This document shows positions 35,050 through 43,698 of a stretch of DNA of 64,000 nucleotides, in pieces. This DNA is from Virgibacillus sp. 7505 (lineage in GTDB: Bacteria; Bacillota; Bacilli; Bacillales; Amphibacillaceae), in NCBI RefSeq assembly GCF_002272135.1, contig NZ_NPBF01000033.1, positions 62,001 to 126,000 of the forward strand, read 5' to 3'. The notes beneath the pieces are model-generated. The model had not been told where the DNA came from and did no database searches. It saw nothing but the letters and a program-made list of their open reading frames with translations. Position 1 is the stretch's first letter, and the number at the start of each line of letters is the position of its first letter. Both the position numbers and the translations under genes were made by a program.

Positions 35050-35901
35050 TTACTGCAATTTCATCTGGTTGCGGAGCATCCAATCGAGTAGTTTGTCCGG
35101 GAGAATGCGGACTAGCCGAATTAGCAGTGCCGAATCGCGACCAACCGTATAGCGAGTGCGCGGCTTACTTACGTGGATCGCTCGTGAAACCACTGCTGCC
35201 ACTTTCTCGGGGCTGATACCGTCCGTTGCCCATGTTTCAGCCTGAACCTTTACGGCATCAAAAAGGCGGTCATGTCGTCTGTGCTGATCTGGCGTCATTA
35301 ACTTGGCCAGCCGCGCCGCTGTCGTAATCCCTTGTTCCGATAGGCCAGTGCTGACCCCACCCGGAGTAATCATGATAACCTTTAATCCAAACGAGGACAT
35401 TTCCCTGCGAAGACTGTCATTGATTGCTTCCATAGCATACTTTGCAGCCGAATAAATTCCGAAACCGGGCATGGAGACCTTCCCCCCAATGGAACCGATA
35501 TTGACCACACGCCCACCGCTGTTCAGCAAAGCTGGGGTAAGCGCCTGAATAACCGCGACCTGTCCTATCACACTGACTTCGATCTGGCGGCGGAATTCAT
35601 CGAGCGGAACCATCTCGAGTGGTGCATTCACGGCAATGCCGGCATTGTTGACCACTGCCCGCAAAGGGCGACCAAGCGGATCTTGTGCCACCCTTTCGGC
35701 CAGGGCCTTTAGTGTATCGATTTTGGTAACGTCGACGATTACCGGCTCGATATTTTTGCGTTTGATTTTGTCAGCATCTTCCTGACGACGAACCCCCGCC
35801 AAAACGTGAAATCCTTCAGCGGCGAGCTGCTCCGCGGTAGCTCTACCGATGCCGCTGGACGTACCTGTGACGATGACCAGTTCTTGAGTTTTGAATGGCA
35901 T
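35050..35901 (-). CDS. Short-chain dehydrogenase/reductase (TetR-controlled)
   Basis: 283 residues: TGTSSGIGRATAEQL (12-19 cofactor loop), NNAGIAVNAPLEM, NIGSIGG with catalytic Ser, YSAAKYAMEA with Tyr/Lys. The long C-terminal part (TRYTVGRDSALLIRLVRILPDKLLDWMLR) is that of the retinol/17-beta-hydroxysteroid-like SDR group. Visibly G+C-richer than the local average, suggesting transfer. Three perfect or near-perfect palindromes lie just upstream. Confidence 0.87.
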   Translation of the reverse strand: MPFKTQELVIVTGTSSGIGRATAEQLAAEGFHVLAGVRRQEDADKIKRKNIEPVIVDVTKIDTLKALAERVAQDPLGRPLRAVVNNAGIAVNAPLEMVPLDEFRRQIEVSVIGQVAVIQALTPALLNSGGRVVNIGSIGGKVSMPGFGIYSAAKYAMEAINDSLRREMSSFGLKVIMITPGGVSTGLSEQGITTAARLAKLMTPDQHRRHDRLFDAVKVQAETWATDGISPEKVAAVVSRAIHVSKPRTRYTVGRDSALLIRLVRILPDKLLDWMLRNQMKLQ

Positions 35902-35938
35902 AGTAACCCTCCTAGGGTGGATAAAATATAAATCACTG

Positions 35939-36000
35939 TATAGCAGTGCTATATCAGCATTATAGCACCGCTATACAAATCTGTCTATAGCAGTGCTATA
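35939..36000. promoter_or_regulatory. Cluster of three TetR-type operators
   Basis: TATAGCAGTGCTATA occurs exactly at 35939-35953 and 35986-36000, and as TATAGCACCGCTATA at 35961-35975. Centres are 22 and 25 bp apart, about two helical turns. A weaker fourth site precedes the TetR gene. Confidence 0.85.
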
Positions 36001-36118
36001 TACTTTTTGGAAGGGTAAACCCTGCAGTTCGAAACATCGTTTTGACGGGCGTTGGGTGATACACGATGTGTCACATTTCACCTGTTACACCACGAATCCT
36101 ATAGAAATCCTTCAAATA

Positions 36119-36170
36119 TAAAAAAAACCGCCATCCTCCTGGGGGCCAGGTTGGATAGCGATCTTTTTTA
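36119..36170. terminator. Terminator at the end of the TetR gene
   Basis: Arms CGCCATCC-CCTGG and CCAGG-TTGGATAGCG, with A7 on the left and T6 on the right; overlaps the TetR stop at 36168. Confidence 0.75.
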
Positions 36171-36761
36171 TGTGTCTTCTGAATTAGGGCTCGAATCGGC
36201 GTCCGGGTTACGGATCAAAATAATCTGCATTACGCTTTCTCTAATGAGATCTACAACATTGGGCTTTGGGGGAGGTGCTTTGCGAATTTGAGCCGTCACA
36301 TACAGCCAAGAGGCTGTATTGGCGGAAGCCCAAACCAGATCAGCCGCGGCTTGGACTGACACAGCCAGTTTGCCTTCATCGGCGACTCTCTGAATATTTT
36401 GCACTAGTGCTTGGTACGACTGATCAGCCGCCTCGATATGGGCCCCCTCGAGCAACCGCCCCATCATCGCCGCATAAATCCGAGGACGGGCTGCCGCGAA
36501 GCTGACATAGTCATCCCATCCTTGACGAAGAGCCATCTCTGGAATAGTAGACTCCACAGCGGCAATCTTGCTTTCAAATAACTGTTTGAATGCTTCCGCT
36601 ATAGCTGCACTCAGGAGTCCATCGGCATTACCGAAATGGTGGTAAAGTGTAGGAGCAGTAACCTGCGCGATTGCAGTTACGGCTCGCGTCGAAAATTGGG
36701 TTCCGCCCTCCTCTTCGAGTACCCTAAGAGCAGCTGCCAATATTTTGTCATATGTGTTCAT
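36168..36761 (-). CDS. TetR-family repressor
   Basis: 197 residues from ATG 36761. N-terminal TetR HTH: YDKILAAALRVLEEEGGTQFSTRAVTAIAQVTAPTLYHHFGNADGLLSAAI. The C-terminal ligand domain is alanine-rich. It lies upstream of and on the same strand as the SDR gene, with four matching palindromes around the two promoters, so it very likely represses both. Confidence 0.9.
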   Translation of the reverse strand: MNTYDKILAAALRVLEEEGGTQFSTRAVTAIAQVTAPTLYHHFGNADGLLSAAIAEAFKQLFESKIAAVESTIPEMALRQGWDDYVSFAAARPRIYAAMMGRLLEGAHIEAADQSYQALVQNIQRVADEGKLAVSVQAAADLVWASANTASWLYVTAQIRKAPPPKPNVVDLIRESVMQIILIRNPDADSSPNSEDT

Positions 36762-36770
36762 ATTGTCTAT

Positions 36771-36785
36771 TATAACAGCGCTATA
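36771..36785 (-). promoter_or_regulatory. Fourth TetR operator, before the TetR gene
   Basis: TATAACAGCGCTATA, 9 nt upstream of the ATG; differs from the consensus TATAGCAGTGCTATA at two positions. Confidence 0.65.
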
Positions 36786-36950
36786 CATGTATGTCCATGT
36801 TGAAAGTTCTATGCCTGTAACCATAATACCTGTCGCGGAAACAAGATGGGCGCATACCTGCATATGAGAGCGATTTCTTCATGATTCCAGTATAGCTGAC
36901 GAATAACTGCTTTCTAGTATTACGCTTAGGTAAGTAACGTGTTTCATTCG

Positions 36951-36980
36951 AAAAAAACAGTGTGCGATTACGCACACTGT
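36951..36980 (-). terminator. Terminator of the VLRF1-type gene
   Basis: Perfect arms ACAGTGTGCG and CGCACACTGT with loop of four; minus-strand T7. Confidence 0.92.
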
Positions 36981-36985
36981 TCCAA

Positions 36986-37780
36986 TCACAAAATCACTTC
37001 CTCCAGCACTTTCCTCTCCTCTTGATCAAAAAGGTTTTTGCCTTCCGTCTGCTGGACCTGCTTCTGCATATAACTTTCTATCAATTTGGCTTCTTCTTTA
37101 TTACCGACGAGGTGGATGCTTTTCCATTCTCTATCTTTTGCGAGCTTATCAAGGTCAGGTGCAAGAGATTTGTACCAGCGCTTCTGGTTAGCTTCCAAGC
37201 GGTTCTCGATCGTGTCCTTCTTCGATCCTTTTCCGCCTTTCCCTTTAATGGACAATGCCCGCTGCGGGCTAGCCTGCACCTTCCATTTCTCGGTGTCTAC
37301 ATCCATCTCATATATCTTTGTGTCATTTATCTTCCCTAGGACGGCATCGATTACTTTGACTTGATTTCTTTGCACCAGAATGACGCCTGACTCTGGGAAT
37401 TTTTCATACAGAGCCTGAAATTGATCCAGCTTCGGCTCATCTTCCCAGTGAAATTCTGTCGTGACTGGCATTTGGAGGCATTCCGCAAACCAAATATCAT
37501 CCGCAGATGCAAACACGACACAGCTTTTTTTCATGCTTTGACCGTTATCCTCCAGGAACGCTTTCACCTTATCCTTCACTTTCAAGAATTGCTCCAGCTC
37601 CTGGGGGTCGTTCTTGAGATATGTTTCGAAGTTCTTCAATCCATTCTTTACGTGAATCTTCCATTCGCCACCTGTCTGATCACGGTTGGCAGGATCCGTA
37701 TTCACATACATGCTAAGTACTTTCTGAGGATGGCGCTTGGCTTTTTGTGCGAGTTTCTCCATGTCCTTTGCGTAACACAA
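36986..37780 (-). CDS. VLRF1/aeRF1-type release-factor-like protein
   Basis: 264 residues resembling the bacterial VLRF1 group of aeRF1 (Pelota/eRF1-like) proteins: VLSMYVNTDPANRD near the N terminus, SCVVFASADDIWFAECLQMP, and a central ESGVILVQRNQVKVIDAVLG, then KGKGGKGSKKDTIENRLEANQKRWYKSLAPDLDKLAKDREWKSIHLVGNKEEAKLI. These factors are thought to act in ribosome rescue; this variant lacks an obvious GGQ but has a GKGGKG stretch. TTG 37780 lies 10 nt after GGAG; ATG 37762 has no proper ribosome site. Confidence 0.7.
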   Translation of the reverse strand: MCYAKDMEKLAQKAKRHPQKVLSMYVNTDPANRDQTGGEWKIHVKNGLKNFETYLKNDPQELEQFLKVKDKVKAFLEDNGQSMKKSCVVFASADDIWFAECLQMPVTTEFHWEDEPKLDQFQALYEKFPESGVILVQRNQVKVIDAVLGKINDTKIYEMDVDTEKWKVQASPQRALSIKGKGGKGSKKDTIENRLEANQKRWYKSLAPDLDKLAKDREWKSIHLVGNKEEAKLIESYMQKQVQQTEGKNLFDQEERKVLEEVIL

Positions 37781-37933
37781 ACTGCAATCACTCCTCTTAC
37801 AAATTTGCTTAGTAAAGTAAAACTAGCATATAGCACTACATACCACATACAAGCTGATTGAAACGTTAAAAAGGAAGGAAATAAGGGAATGATGTTAAGA
37901 TCGAACTATGTTACCTGAAGGCTGTGATAAATC

Positions 37934-38368
37934 ATGTTAAAAAGGACCCGCACACAAATCCTGCAATTTACGTCTATTGGCGTTCTTAACGCAGCAGTTG
38001 ACCTAGTCGTACTCAATATATTACTACTTATCTGGCCGACGAAGAATAATCTCCTGCTGCTGCTTTTCAATACCATCAGTTATTTAGTATGTATTTGGAA
38101 CAGTTATTATTGGAATACGAGGTTTACGTTCCGCAAGCAGAAAAAATCAAGCAAAGCAGAGAAAAGTCTGTTCTTTGCGCAAGCTTTAGTTGCATTAGTG
38201 ATCAGCAATCTTGTTTTCATCGCGGGTCTAGCTGTCCTCCGAGCAATTACGTTTGTATCCTTCCCGGCATATATTGATAATAATATAGCCAAAGGAGCAG
38301 CCATGTTCCTCTCTTCGGCCAGCAGCTTCCTATTCATGAAATACATTGTGTTCAAGAGAAAAAAATAG
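37934..38368 (+). CDS. GtrA-like membrane protein
   Basis: 144 residues, four membrane segments, with the GtrA signatures LQFTSIGVLNAAVDLVVLNILL, NTISYLVCIWNSYYWNTRFTF and SFLFMKYIVFKRK. GtrA-like proteins assist transfer or flipping of undecaprenyl-linked sugars for wall glycopolymers. No glycosyltransferase is adjacent. Divergent from the VLRF1-type gene. Confidence 0.88.
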   Translation: MLKRTRTQILQFTSIGVLNAAVDLVVLNILLLIWPTKNNLLLLLFNTISYLVCIWNSYYWNTRFTFRKQKKSSKAEKSLFFAQALVALVISNLVFIAGLAVLRAITFVSFPAYIDNNIAKGAAMFLSSASSFLFMKYIVFKRKK

Positions 38369-38397
38369 GCGTACACCATGCGGTATACGCCTATTTT
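38363..38397. terminator. Bidirectional terminator between gtrA-like and sulP genes
   Basis: AATAGGCGTA and TATACGCCTATT arms; it contains the end of the GtrA-like gene and touches the SulP stop. Confidence 0.88.
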
Positions 38398-39851
38398 CAT
38401 GCCTGGATATAAGCCGCACGTCGATCGACGAGTGCTTGACTAGCATGGTCGAGATTACGGACATCCACCTGAATGCCATATTCCCTATATTTCAGCACTA
38501 GCTTGTCCAATGCTCCTACTGCTGAATCATCCCACAATCTCGCTTCCTGAAAATCCAAGATGATTTGCTGCGTATCCTCCCGTTTCGGATCAAATGAAGC
38601 TAGAAAGTCGGTTACCGAAACGAAGAACAGCTGTCCTTTGACCATATAGACTTTCTGTCCTTCTTGCTTCGTGCCTTTGACATCCACTTTTGATATCTTG
38701 GCTGCAAAGAACACTGCGCTCATCAGTACTCCGATAATGACACCGACAGACAGGTTGTGCGTCCACAGCACAGCTGCAACTGTCACAATCATGACTGCAG
38801 CATCCGTCAGAGGCATCCGATGCAGGTTGCGCACCGATGACCAGTCAAACGTTCCGATACTCACCATGAACATGACCGCAACAAGTGCTCCCATCGGGAT
38901 TTGGACCAAAACATCGTTGAAGACGATTATAAGCAGCATTAGAAACGCACCAGCAATAAAGGTAGACAGACGGGTCCGTCCGCCAGCTTTAACATTGATG
39001 ACAGATTGTCCGATCATGGCACAGCCAGCCATCCCACCGAAAAATCCGGCAGCAATATTGGCAATCCCCTGGCCGCGCGCTTCACGATTTTTATTACTGT
39101 TTGTATCTGTATAGTCATCCAGCAACTGTGCCGTCAGAAATGTCTCCATCAGACCAACGATGGCTAAAGCAATAGCATATGGAAAAATGATTTGCAGTGT
39201 TTCCATATTGAACGGAACATCCGGTATGAAGAAGGAAGGCAGTGCCTGCTTCAGCTCACCCATATCACCGACTGTTTTTGTCGAACTATGCGTTAGCGCT
39301 GCAATTATGGTCATAACGACAATCGCAACAAGCGGAGATGGGATAGCTTTCACAAAACGCGGCAGCACATAAATAATCACTAGTGCACCAGCCACGAAAG
39401 CGTAGATTTGCCATGACTCGCCCTCGAAATGAACGAGCTGCGCGATGAAAATCAATATTGCCAAACTGTTGACGAAACCAATCATGACTGGTCTTGGAAT
39501 AAATATCATCAACCTCGCTACTTTAAAGATACCGAAGAAAATTTGAATCACTCCGGTCAATATGGTTGTAGCGAAGAGATACTGCAACCCATGATCAGCG
39601 ACAAGACTTCCCATTACCAGTGCCATCGCACCAGTGGCAGCAGATATCATCGCTGGCCGTCCGCCTGCAAACGCGATGACAACGGCAATACAGAAGGAAG
39701 CATATAATCCGACCATCGGATCAACGCCTGCAATAATAGAAAAAGCAATCGCTTCCGGTATAAGTGCTAAGGCTACTAAAACTCCTGATAATACATCCTT
39801 CGGTACATTAGAAAGCCACGCTTCTTTTATAGTTGTAATCATGTACGACAT
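38397..39851 (-). CDS. SulP-family anion transporter with STAS domain
   Basis: 484 residues. The transmembrane SLC26/SulP core starts [35 protein letters not shown] and includes [20 protein letters not shown] and [33 protein letters not shown] short C-terminal STAS domain begins near [12 protein letters not shown] (about residue 400). Bacterial members carry sulfate, bicarbonate or dicarboxylates; the anion cannot be read from sequence. Confidence 0.92.
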   Translation of the reverse strand: MSYMITTIKEAWLSNVPKDVLSGVLVALALIPEAIAFSIIAGVDPMVGLYASFCIAVVIAFAGGRPAMISAATGAMALVMGSLVADHGLQYLFATTILTGVIQIFFGIFKVARLMIFIPRPVMIGFVNSLAILIFIAQLVHFEGESWQIYAFVAGALVIIYVLPRFVKAIPSPLVAIVVMTIIAALTHSSTKTVGDMGELKQALPSFFIPDVPFNMETLQIIFPYAIALAIVGLMETFLTAQLLDDYTDTNSNKNREARGQGIANIAAGFFGGMAGCAMIGQSVINVKAGGRTRLSTFIAGAFLMLLIIVFNDVLVQIPMGALVAVMFMVSIGTFDWSSVRNLHRMPLTDAAVMIVTVAAVLWTHNLSVGVIIGVLMSAVFFAAKISKVDVKGTKQEGQKVYMVKGQLFFVSVTDFLASFDPKREDTQQIILDFQEARLWDDSAVGALDKLVLKYREYGIQVDVRNLDHASQALVDRRAAYIQA

Positions 39852-39970
39852 AAACTCCTATCTCTTAACAATACAGCAGGTTATTATACCATATTCTCTA
39901 GAACTGTTGCAGCAGTGTATACCAGTAATCAAAACTGGACATATTGTATAAAAAAAGCAGCAGGTGAACA

Positions 39971-40417
39971 ATGATGAAACATGTCAAAGCCATACTTCTG
40001 AAAGGGATATTCGCCTTCGCGATCCTTTATCTTTTCGCAGGTTTAATCTATCAATTATCCTTTACCAAGGTATTCCAGCTTACGATGATCCTCACTGTAA
40101 TAGGCTATTTGATCGACATGCTATTACTGCCCAGCAAAGCAAATAAGACAACAGGATGGCTTGATTGTATATTCTTCACCATTGTCAGCTGGATGCTTAT
40201 TGTCCTAGCGACTGATGGTCCTGTACATCCATTGGTAAGCGCGATACCAGCAAGCTTGATTCTTGCATGGTTGGACGGGACGTTTTTGCATGCTTACGTA
40301 CGGAAATATGTGATTCGAAATGGCAAAGATCAATATTATAATGTCATTTTCCTGGATCAGTTTCGTGCAAAAATTGCTGGGGATCTGCCGATAAGAGGTC
40401 CTCATAAGGATTCCTGA
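39971..40417 (+). CDS. DUF2512 (YndM-like) membrane protein
   Basis: 148 residues with four membrane segments in the first 110 (AILLKGIFAFAILYLFAGLIYQ, TMILTVIGYLIDMLLLP, FFTIVSWMLIVLA, VSAIPASLILAWLDGTFLHAYV), and a soluble tail. Matches the YndM/DUF2512 family of unknown function. Confidence 0.8.
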   Translation: MMKHVKAILLKGIFAFAILYLFAGLIYQLSFTKVFQLTMILTVIGYLIDMLLLPSKANKTTGWLDCIFFTIVSWMLIVLATDGPVHPLVSAIPASLILAWLDGTFLHAYVRKYVIRNGKDQYYNVIFLDQFRAKIAGDLPIRGPHKDS

Positions 40418-40423
40418 AGCCAA

Positions 40424-40469
40424 TGCATAAGAAAACCCGTGGAGATAACTCCACGGGTTTTTCTTATGC
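40424..40469. terminator. Long bidirectional terminator between the DUF2512 gene and fabH
   Basis: Over 20 paired bases: TGCATAAGAAAACCCGTGGAG against CTCCACGGGTTTTTCTTATGC, loop four. It contains the fabH stop codon. Confidence 0.93.
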
Positions 40470-41450
40470 TTTTGGATCCCATTTGATGATGATACCGCAT
40501 TCGGTTAGACCGCCGCCGAATCCGTATAGCAGCATTGTATCGCCATCTTTGACTTTGTTTTCCTGTAAAGCGAAATCAAATGCAAGCGGAATTGTCGCAG
40601 AAGATGTATTACCTGCATATGCCATGCTTGTCAGTGTTTTTTCGACTGGATAATCCAAACGATCACAGATAGATTCTACCATTCGCATATTGGCGCTATG
40701 CGGGATGAACCAATCTATATCATCGAGTGACATATTTGCTTCTTCAACTAGTTTCTTAACGCCCTTTGGCACACCGGAAACGGCCCATTTGTAAACTTCG
40801 CGTCCGTTTTGAACCAACTTCCCTGGGTTAGTAAGCTCTTCACCGTTCAGTTTTGTGGACAGACCAGTTTGGTAAAGATGACGTCCGCCTTCACCTTTAG
40901 TTCCCATATGGAAACCAAAGAAGCCCGGATTTTCTGCATCATACTCGACTAATGCAGCACCTGCACCGTCACCAAATAGAATACAGCTCGTACGATCCGT
41001 ATAGTCGGTGATTTTGGACAAAGTTTCTCCGCCCAAAACAAGTACTTTCTTATGCAAACCAGATGAAACCAATCCGTTTGCCATATGCAGCCCGTAAACA
41101 AAGCCTGCACATGCGCCTCCCAAATCGAGTGCACCTGTGTTTTTCAATCCAAGTCTTGCTTGCAGCTGACTGGATACACTAGGGAATTTGTATTCACCTG
41201 TAACCGTAGCTACCAGAATCAAGTCCACATCATCCAATGACTTGTTGAAGTTCTTTGCAAGGTTTCTTGCAGCATTTTCACATAGATCTGTTACATACTC
41301 ATCTTCAGCAGCGATTCTTCTTTCTTTGATTCCAGTTCGCTGTACAATCCATTCATCGGATGTATCGACCATTTTTTCAAAATCTGCATTGGTCAATACC
41401 TTTTCCGGGATATATGTTCCAATTGCTGTTATGCGTGCTTTGGATTCCAT
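40464..41450 (-). CDS. fabH: Beta-ketoacyl-ACP synthase III (FabH/FabHB type)
   Basis: 328 residues from ATG 41450 (GGAGG). Condenses acyl-CoA with malonyl-ACP to begin fatty acid synthesis. The catalytic triad is visible: C114 in DLGGACAGFVYG, His in WFIPHSANMRMVES, and Asn in YAGNTSSATIPLAF. Being alone, not beside fabF, and under a FapR-like site, it corresponds best to B. subtilis fabHB (yhfB). Confidence 0.93.
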   Translation of the reverse strand: MESKARITAIGTYIPEKVLTNADFEKMVDTSDEWIVQRTGIKERRIAAEDEYVTDLCENAARNLAKNFNKSLDDVDLILVATVTGEYKFPSVSSQLQARLGLKNTGALDLGGACAGFVYGLHMANGLVSSGLHKKVLVLGGETLSKITDYTDRTSCILFGDGAGAALVEYDAENPGFFGFHMGTKGEGGRHLYQTGLSTKLNGEELTNPGKLVQNGREVYKWAVSGVPKGVKKLVEEANMSLDDIDWFIPHSANMRMVESICDRLDYPVEKTLTSMAYAGNTSSATIPLAFDFALQENKVKDGDTMLLYGFGGGLTECGIIIKWDPKA

Positions 41451-41478
41451 ATTATCTGCCTCCTTCACATCTGCCTCC

Positions 41479-41511
41479 ATTATACCATCTAGTTTTAATA
41501 CCTGGTACTAA
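41479..41511 (-). promoter_or_regulatory. fabH promoter with FapR-like operator
   Basis: TATAAT on the minus strand (41484-41479) and, just upstream over the -35 region, the palindrome TTAATACCTGGTACTAA (41495-41511), which fits the FapR consensus TTAGTACCTxxTACTAA. Malonyl-CoA would relieve repression. Confidence 0.8.
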
Positions 41512-41521
41512 AAAGAGAAAT

Positions 41522-42661
41522 TTAATTACCTTTTTTCTCGGCATGGGAAGCTAACAGCTCTAAAACAGCATCGTCCATCGGCGGGTTATGCAAGCCGGCA
41601 CGCACGTCCCGGTAATGCTGCTCAAAAGCTTGCGTCTTGGAGAGCCCTCGGCCGCCAGCAATCCGCATTGCCAAGTCGACTACTTTAGCTGCAGCTTTTG
41701 TTGCATTCACTTTAACTGCTGCAAGCTCTGGTCCCATCATTTGCCGCTTCTCAGGATAGCTATCCCACAAGCTGGCAACATGATACATAAAATGTCTTGC
41801 TTGCATTAGCTCCAAGTCCATTTCACCTATCTTCTCCCGGATATGAGGCACACTGATAATCGGTTTATCCAATGTGTTTGGCTGAAACGTTTTAGCAAAT
41901 GAAACAGCTTCATCACGTGCACTTTTGGCAATACCTAAGTAACACGCTGGAATATGCAGTAATGATCCCTTCGGTCCGGCTTTCTTCCGGGTCTTTTCTA
42001 CATAGCAATCTACTGGGACTCTTACTTCTTCAAGAATTAGATCATCACTGCCAGTTGCACGCATTCCCATCGGGTTCCAAGTCTTTTCGACACGCACCCC
42101 GTTTATTTCCCTGGCAATTAAAAAGCTTCCGATCGTCTTATCTTCTTCTACATAAGCAGTCACTAAATAGTAATCCAGGTCAGCTGCCATGGATGTGAAT
42201 GTCTTGCGGCCAGTTAGTATATAATCATTACCTTCCCGCACAGCTTTCGTTTCAGGCATCCCCCCTCTTGTGGGACTTCCTGTTTTCGGTTCAGATGCTG
42301 CGCGATTGACAATTTTACGCTCCTGCACAACTTCTTCCAGAAACTTTTCGAACATACCCTTTGGCCAATCTGCATTTTCGCATAAGTCCTGCATGGTACT
42401 CAAGTGCCACCCTATGGATAGGGCAGCTGCTCCATCGCCGGCGGCAACTATCTCCTGAGCCATTAAGAAATCATGCAGATTTGCTCCGTCTCCTCCTTGA
42501 GCTTTAGGTACAGTCAGCAGTGTATACGCTGACGTCCGCAAGGCCTCCACCACTTGTGGCGCCAGCTGTGCCTGTTCATCACCAATCTGTTTGTATTTCT
42601 TGGCCACCTCTGCTACTTGCTTCGCTTTAGTAAGAATATGTTCTTCCTTTGCAATAATCAT
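41522..42661 (-). CDS. Acyl-CoA dehydrogenase family protein
   Basis: 379 residues. FAD-dependent acyl-CoA dehydrogenase fold: GGDGANLHDFLMAQE, LTGRKTFTSMAADLDYYLVTA in the beta domain, WNPMGMRATGSDDLILEEVRVP, and a C-terminal helical domain AMRIAGGRGLSKTQAFEQHYRDVRAGLHNPP. The glutamate base of straight-chain enzymes is not obvious, so it may act on an unusual substrate, as in YdbM or DszC-like members. It is upstream of fabH on the same strand, but fabH has its own promoter. Confidence 0.85.
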   Translation of the reverse strand: MIIAKEEHILTKAKQVAEVAKKYKQIGDEQAQLAPQVVEALRTSAYTLLTVPKAQGGDGANLHDFLMAQEIVAAGDGAAALSIGWHLSTMQDLCENADWPKGMFEKFLEEVVQERKIVNRAASEPKTGSPTRGGMPETKAVREGNDYILTGRKTFTSMAADLDYYLVTAYVEEDKTIGSFLIAREINGVRVEKTWNPMGMRATGSDDLILEEVRVPVDCYVEKTRKKAGPKGSLLHIPACYLGIAKSARDEAVSFAKTFQPNTLDKPIISVPHIREKIGEMDLELMQARHFMYHVASLWDSYPEKRQMMGPELAAVKVNATKAAAKVVDLAMRIAGGRGLSKTQAFEQHYRDVRAGLHNPPMDDAVLELLASHAEKKGN

Positions 42662-42713
42662 GCCGAACCTCCTCTTTTATCTCCTCTATTTTAGTGAAAA
42701 GAAAAAAAGAATA

Positions 42714-42743
42714 CAAAAAAACCCGCTCAAGAGAGCGGGTTTT
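42714..42743 (-). terminator. Terminator of qoxABCD
   Basis: ACCCGCTC and GAGCGGGT with loop AAGA, then a T run on the minus strand; 6 nt past the qoxD stop. Confidence 0.9.
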
Positions 42744-42748
42744 ATGTG

Positions 42749-43069
42749 TTACATACTCATACCCATGTGCATGTGACCGGAAGTCATCAGCCAGTATGTG
42801 CCGACGATGATAACGATAGCGATGAAGAATCCGAAAAGCGTATTCCCGGAAATCAAACCGCCGTCTTCTCCTTCAGTCATGTGCATGAACATAACGAGCT
42901 GCAAGGCAGCCTGAATCACAGCGAAAATCAAAATAATGATGAAGATCGTTGTTGATGACCAGTCTGTCCATAGCGCTGTTGCGAAGGCTACAAGTGTCAA
43001 CGCGATTGAGATCAAAAATCCGATGATGTGCTTCCAAGGGAAATGTCCTTTTTTCGTTTGTTGACTCAT
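42749..43069 (-). CDS. qoxD: Cytochrome aa3 quinol oxidase subunit IV
   Basis: 106 residues, three membrane helices (HIIGFLISIALTLVAFATAL, IIFIILIFAVIQAALQLVMFMHM, LFGFFIAIVIIVGTYWLM), with the MFMHMT segment typical of subunit IV. Starts 1 nt after the qoxC stop. Confidence 0.95.
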   Translation of the reverse strand: MSQQTKKGHFPWKHIIGFLISIALTLVAFATALWTDWSSTTIFIIILIFAVIQAALQLVMFMHMTEGEDGGLISGNTLFGFFIAIVIIVGTYWLMTSGHMHMGMSM

Positions 43070-43070
43070 A

Positions 43071-43682
43071 TTAATTCACCATCCCCATCAAGTAAACGCA
43101 TGTGAAGATAAAGATCCACACAACATCTAAGAAGTGCCAATAGAGACTAGAGATAAAGACCTTTGATGCCGTTTTTGGTGTAAGTCCTCTTCTTGCTAGT
43201 TGGATCAGAAGAAGAATGATCCAGCCGATACCGATCGATACGTGCAGACCGTGTGTACCAAGCAGGATAAAGAACATAGACCAGTGTGCACTAGTTCCTA
43301 GTGTAACACCTTCGTGTACATAATGTACGAATTCGTATAGCTCATAGCCGATAAACCCTGCACCTAGGATAAGTGTAATGATCATCCAGCCAATAACACC
43401 TTTTACATTGTTCGCACGCATTTCGTGAATCGCGAGTCCGCAAGTGAAGCTACTTGTAAGAAGCAGCATTGTCATAATCATGACTAGGCCAGCTTCGAAC
43501 ATCTCGATGGATGTTGGTCCGTCGCCTACACGTGATTGTAACGCGAAATAAGACGCGAATAGTGTTGAGAACAAAGCGATCTCTGCACCAAGGAAGGTCC
43601 AGAAACCGGTGATGTTTAACCGGCCGGCTTCTGATTGGTATTCCAATGGCGCGTTGGGGTTCACATTGTGATCATGTGCCAT
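43071..43682 (-). CDS. qoxC: Cytochrome aa3 quinol oxidase subunit III
   Basis: 203 residues, five membrane helices as in quinol oxidase-type subunit III, with GFWTFLGAEIALFSTLFASYFAL, LLGTHGLHVSIGIGWIILL and YWHFLDVVWIFIFTCVYL. Third gene of the operon. Confidence 0.96.
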   Translation of the reverse strand: MAHDHNVNPNAPLEYQSEAGRLNITGFWTFLGAEIALFSTLFASYFALQSRVGDGPTSIEMFEAGLVMIMTMLLLTSSFTCGLAIHEMRANNVKGVIGWMIITLILGAGFIGYELYEFVHYVHEGVTLGTSAHWSMFFILLGTHGLHVSIGIGWIILLLIQLARRGLTPKTASKVFISSLYWHFLDVVWIFIFTCVYLMGMVN

Positions 43683-43698
43683 TTCTTCACAACCTCCT

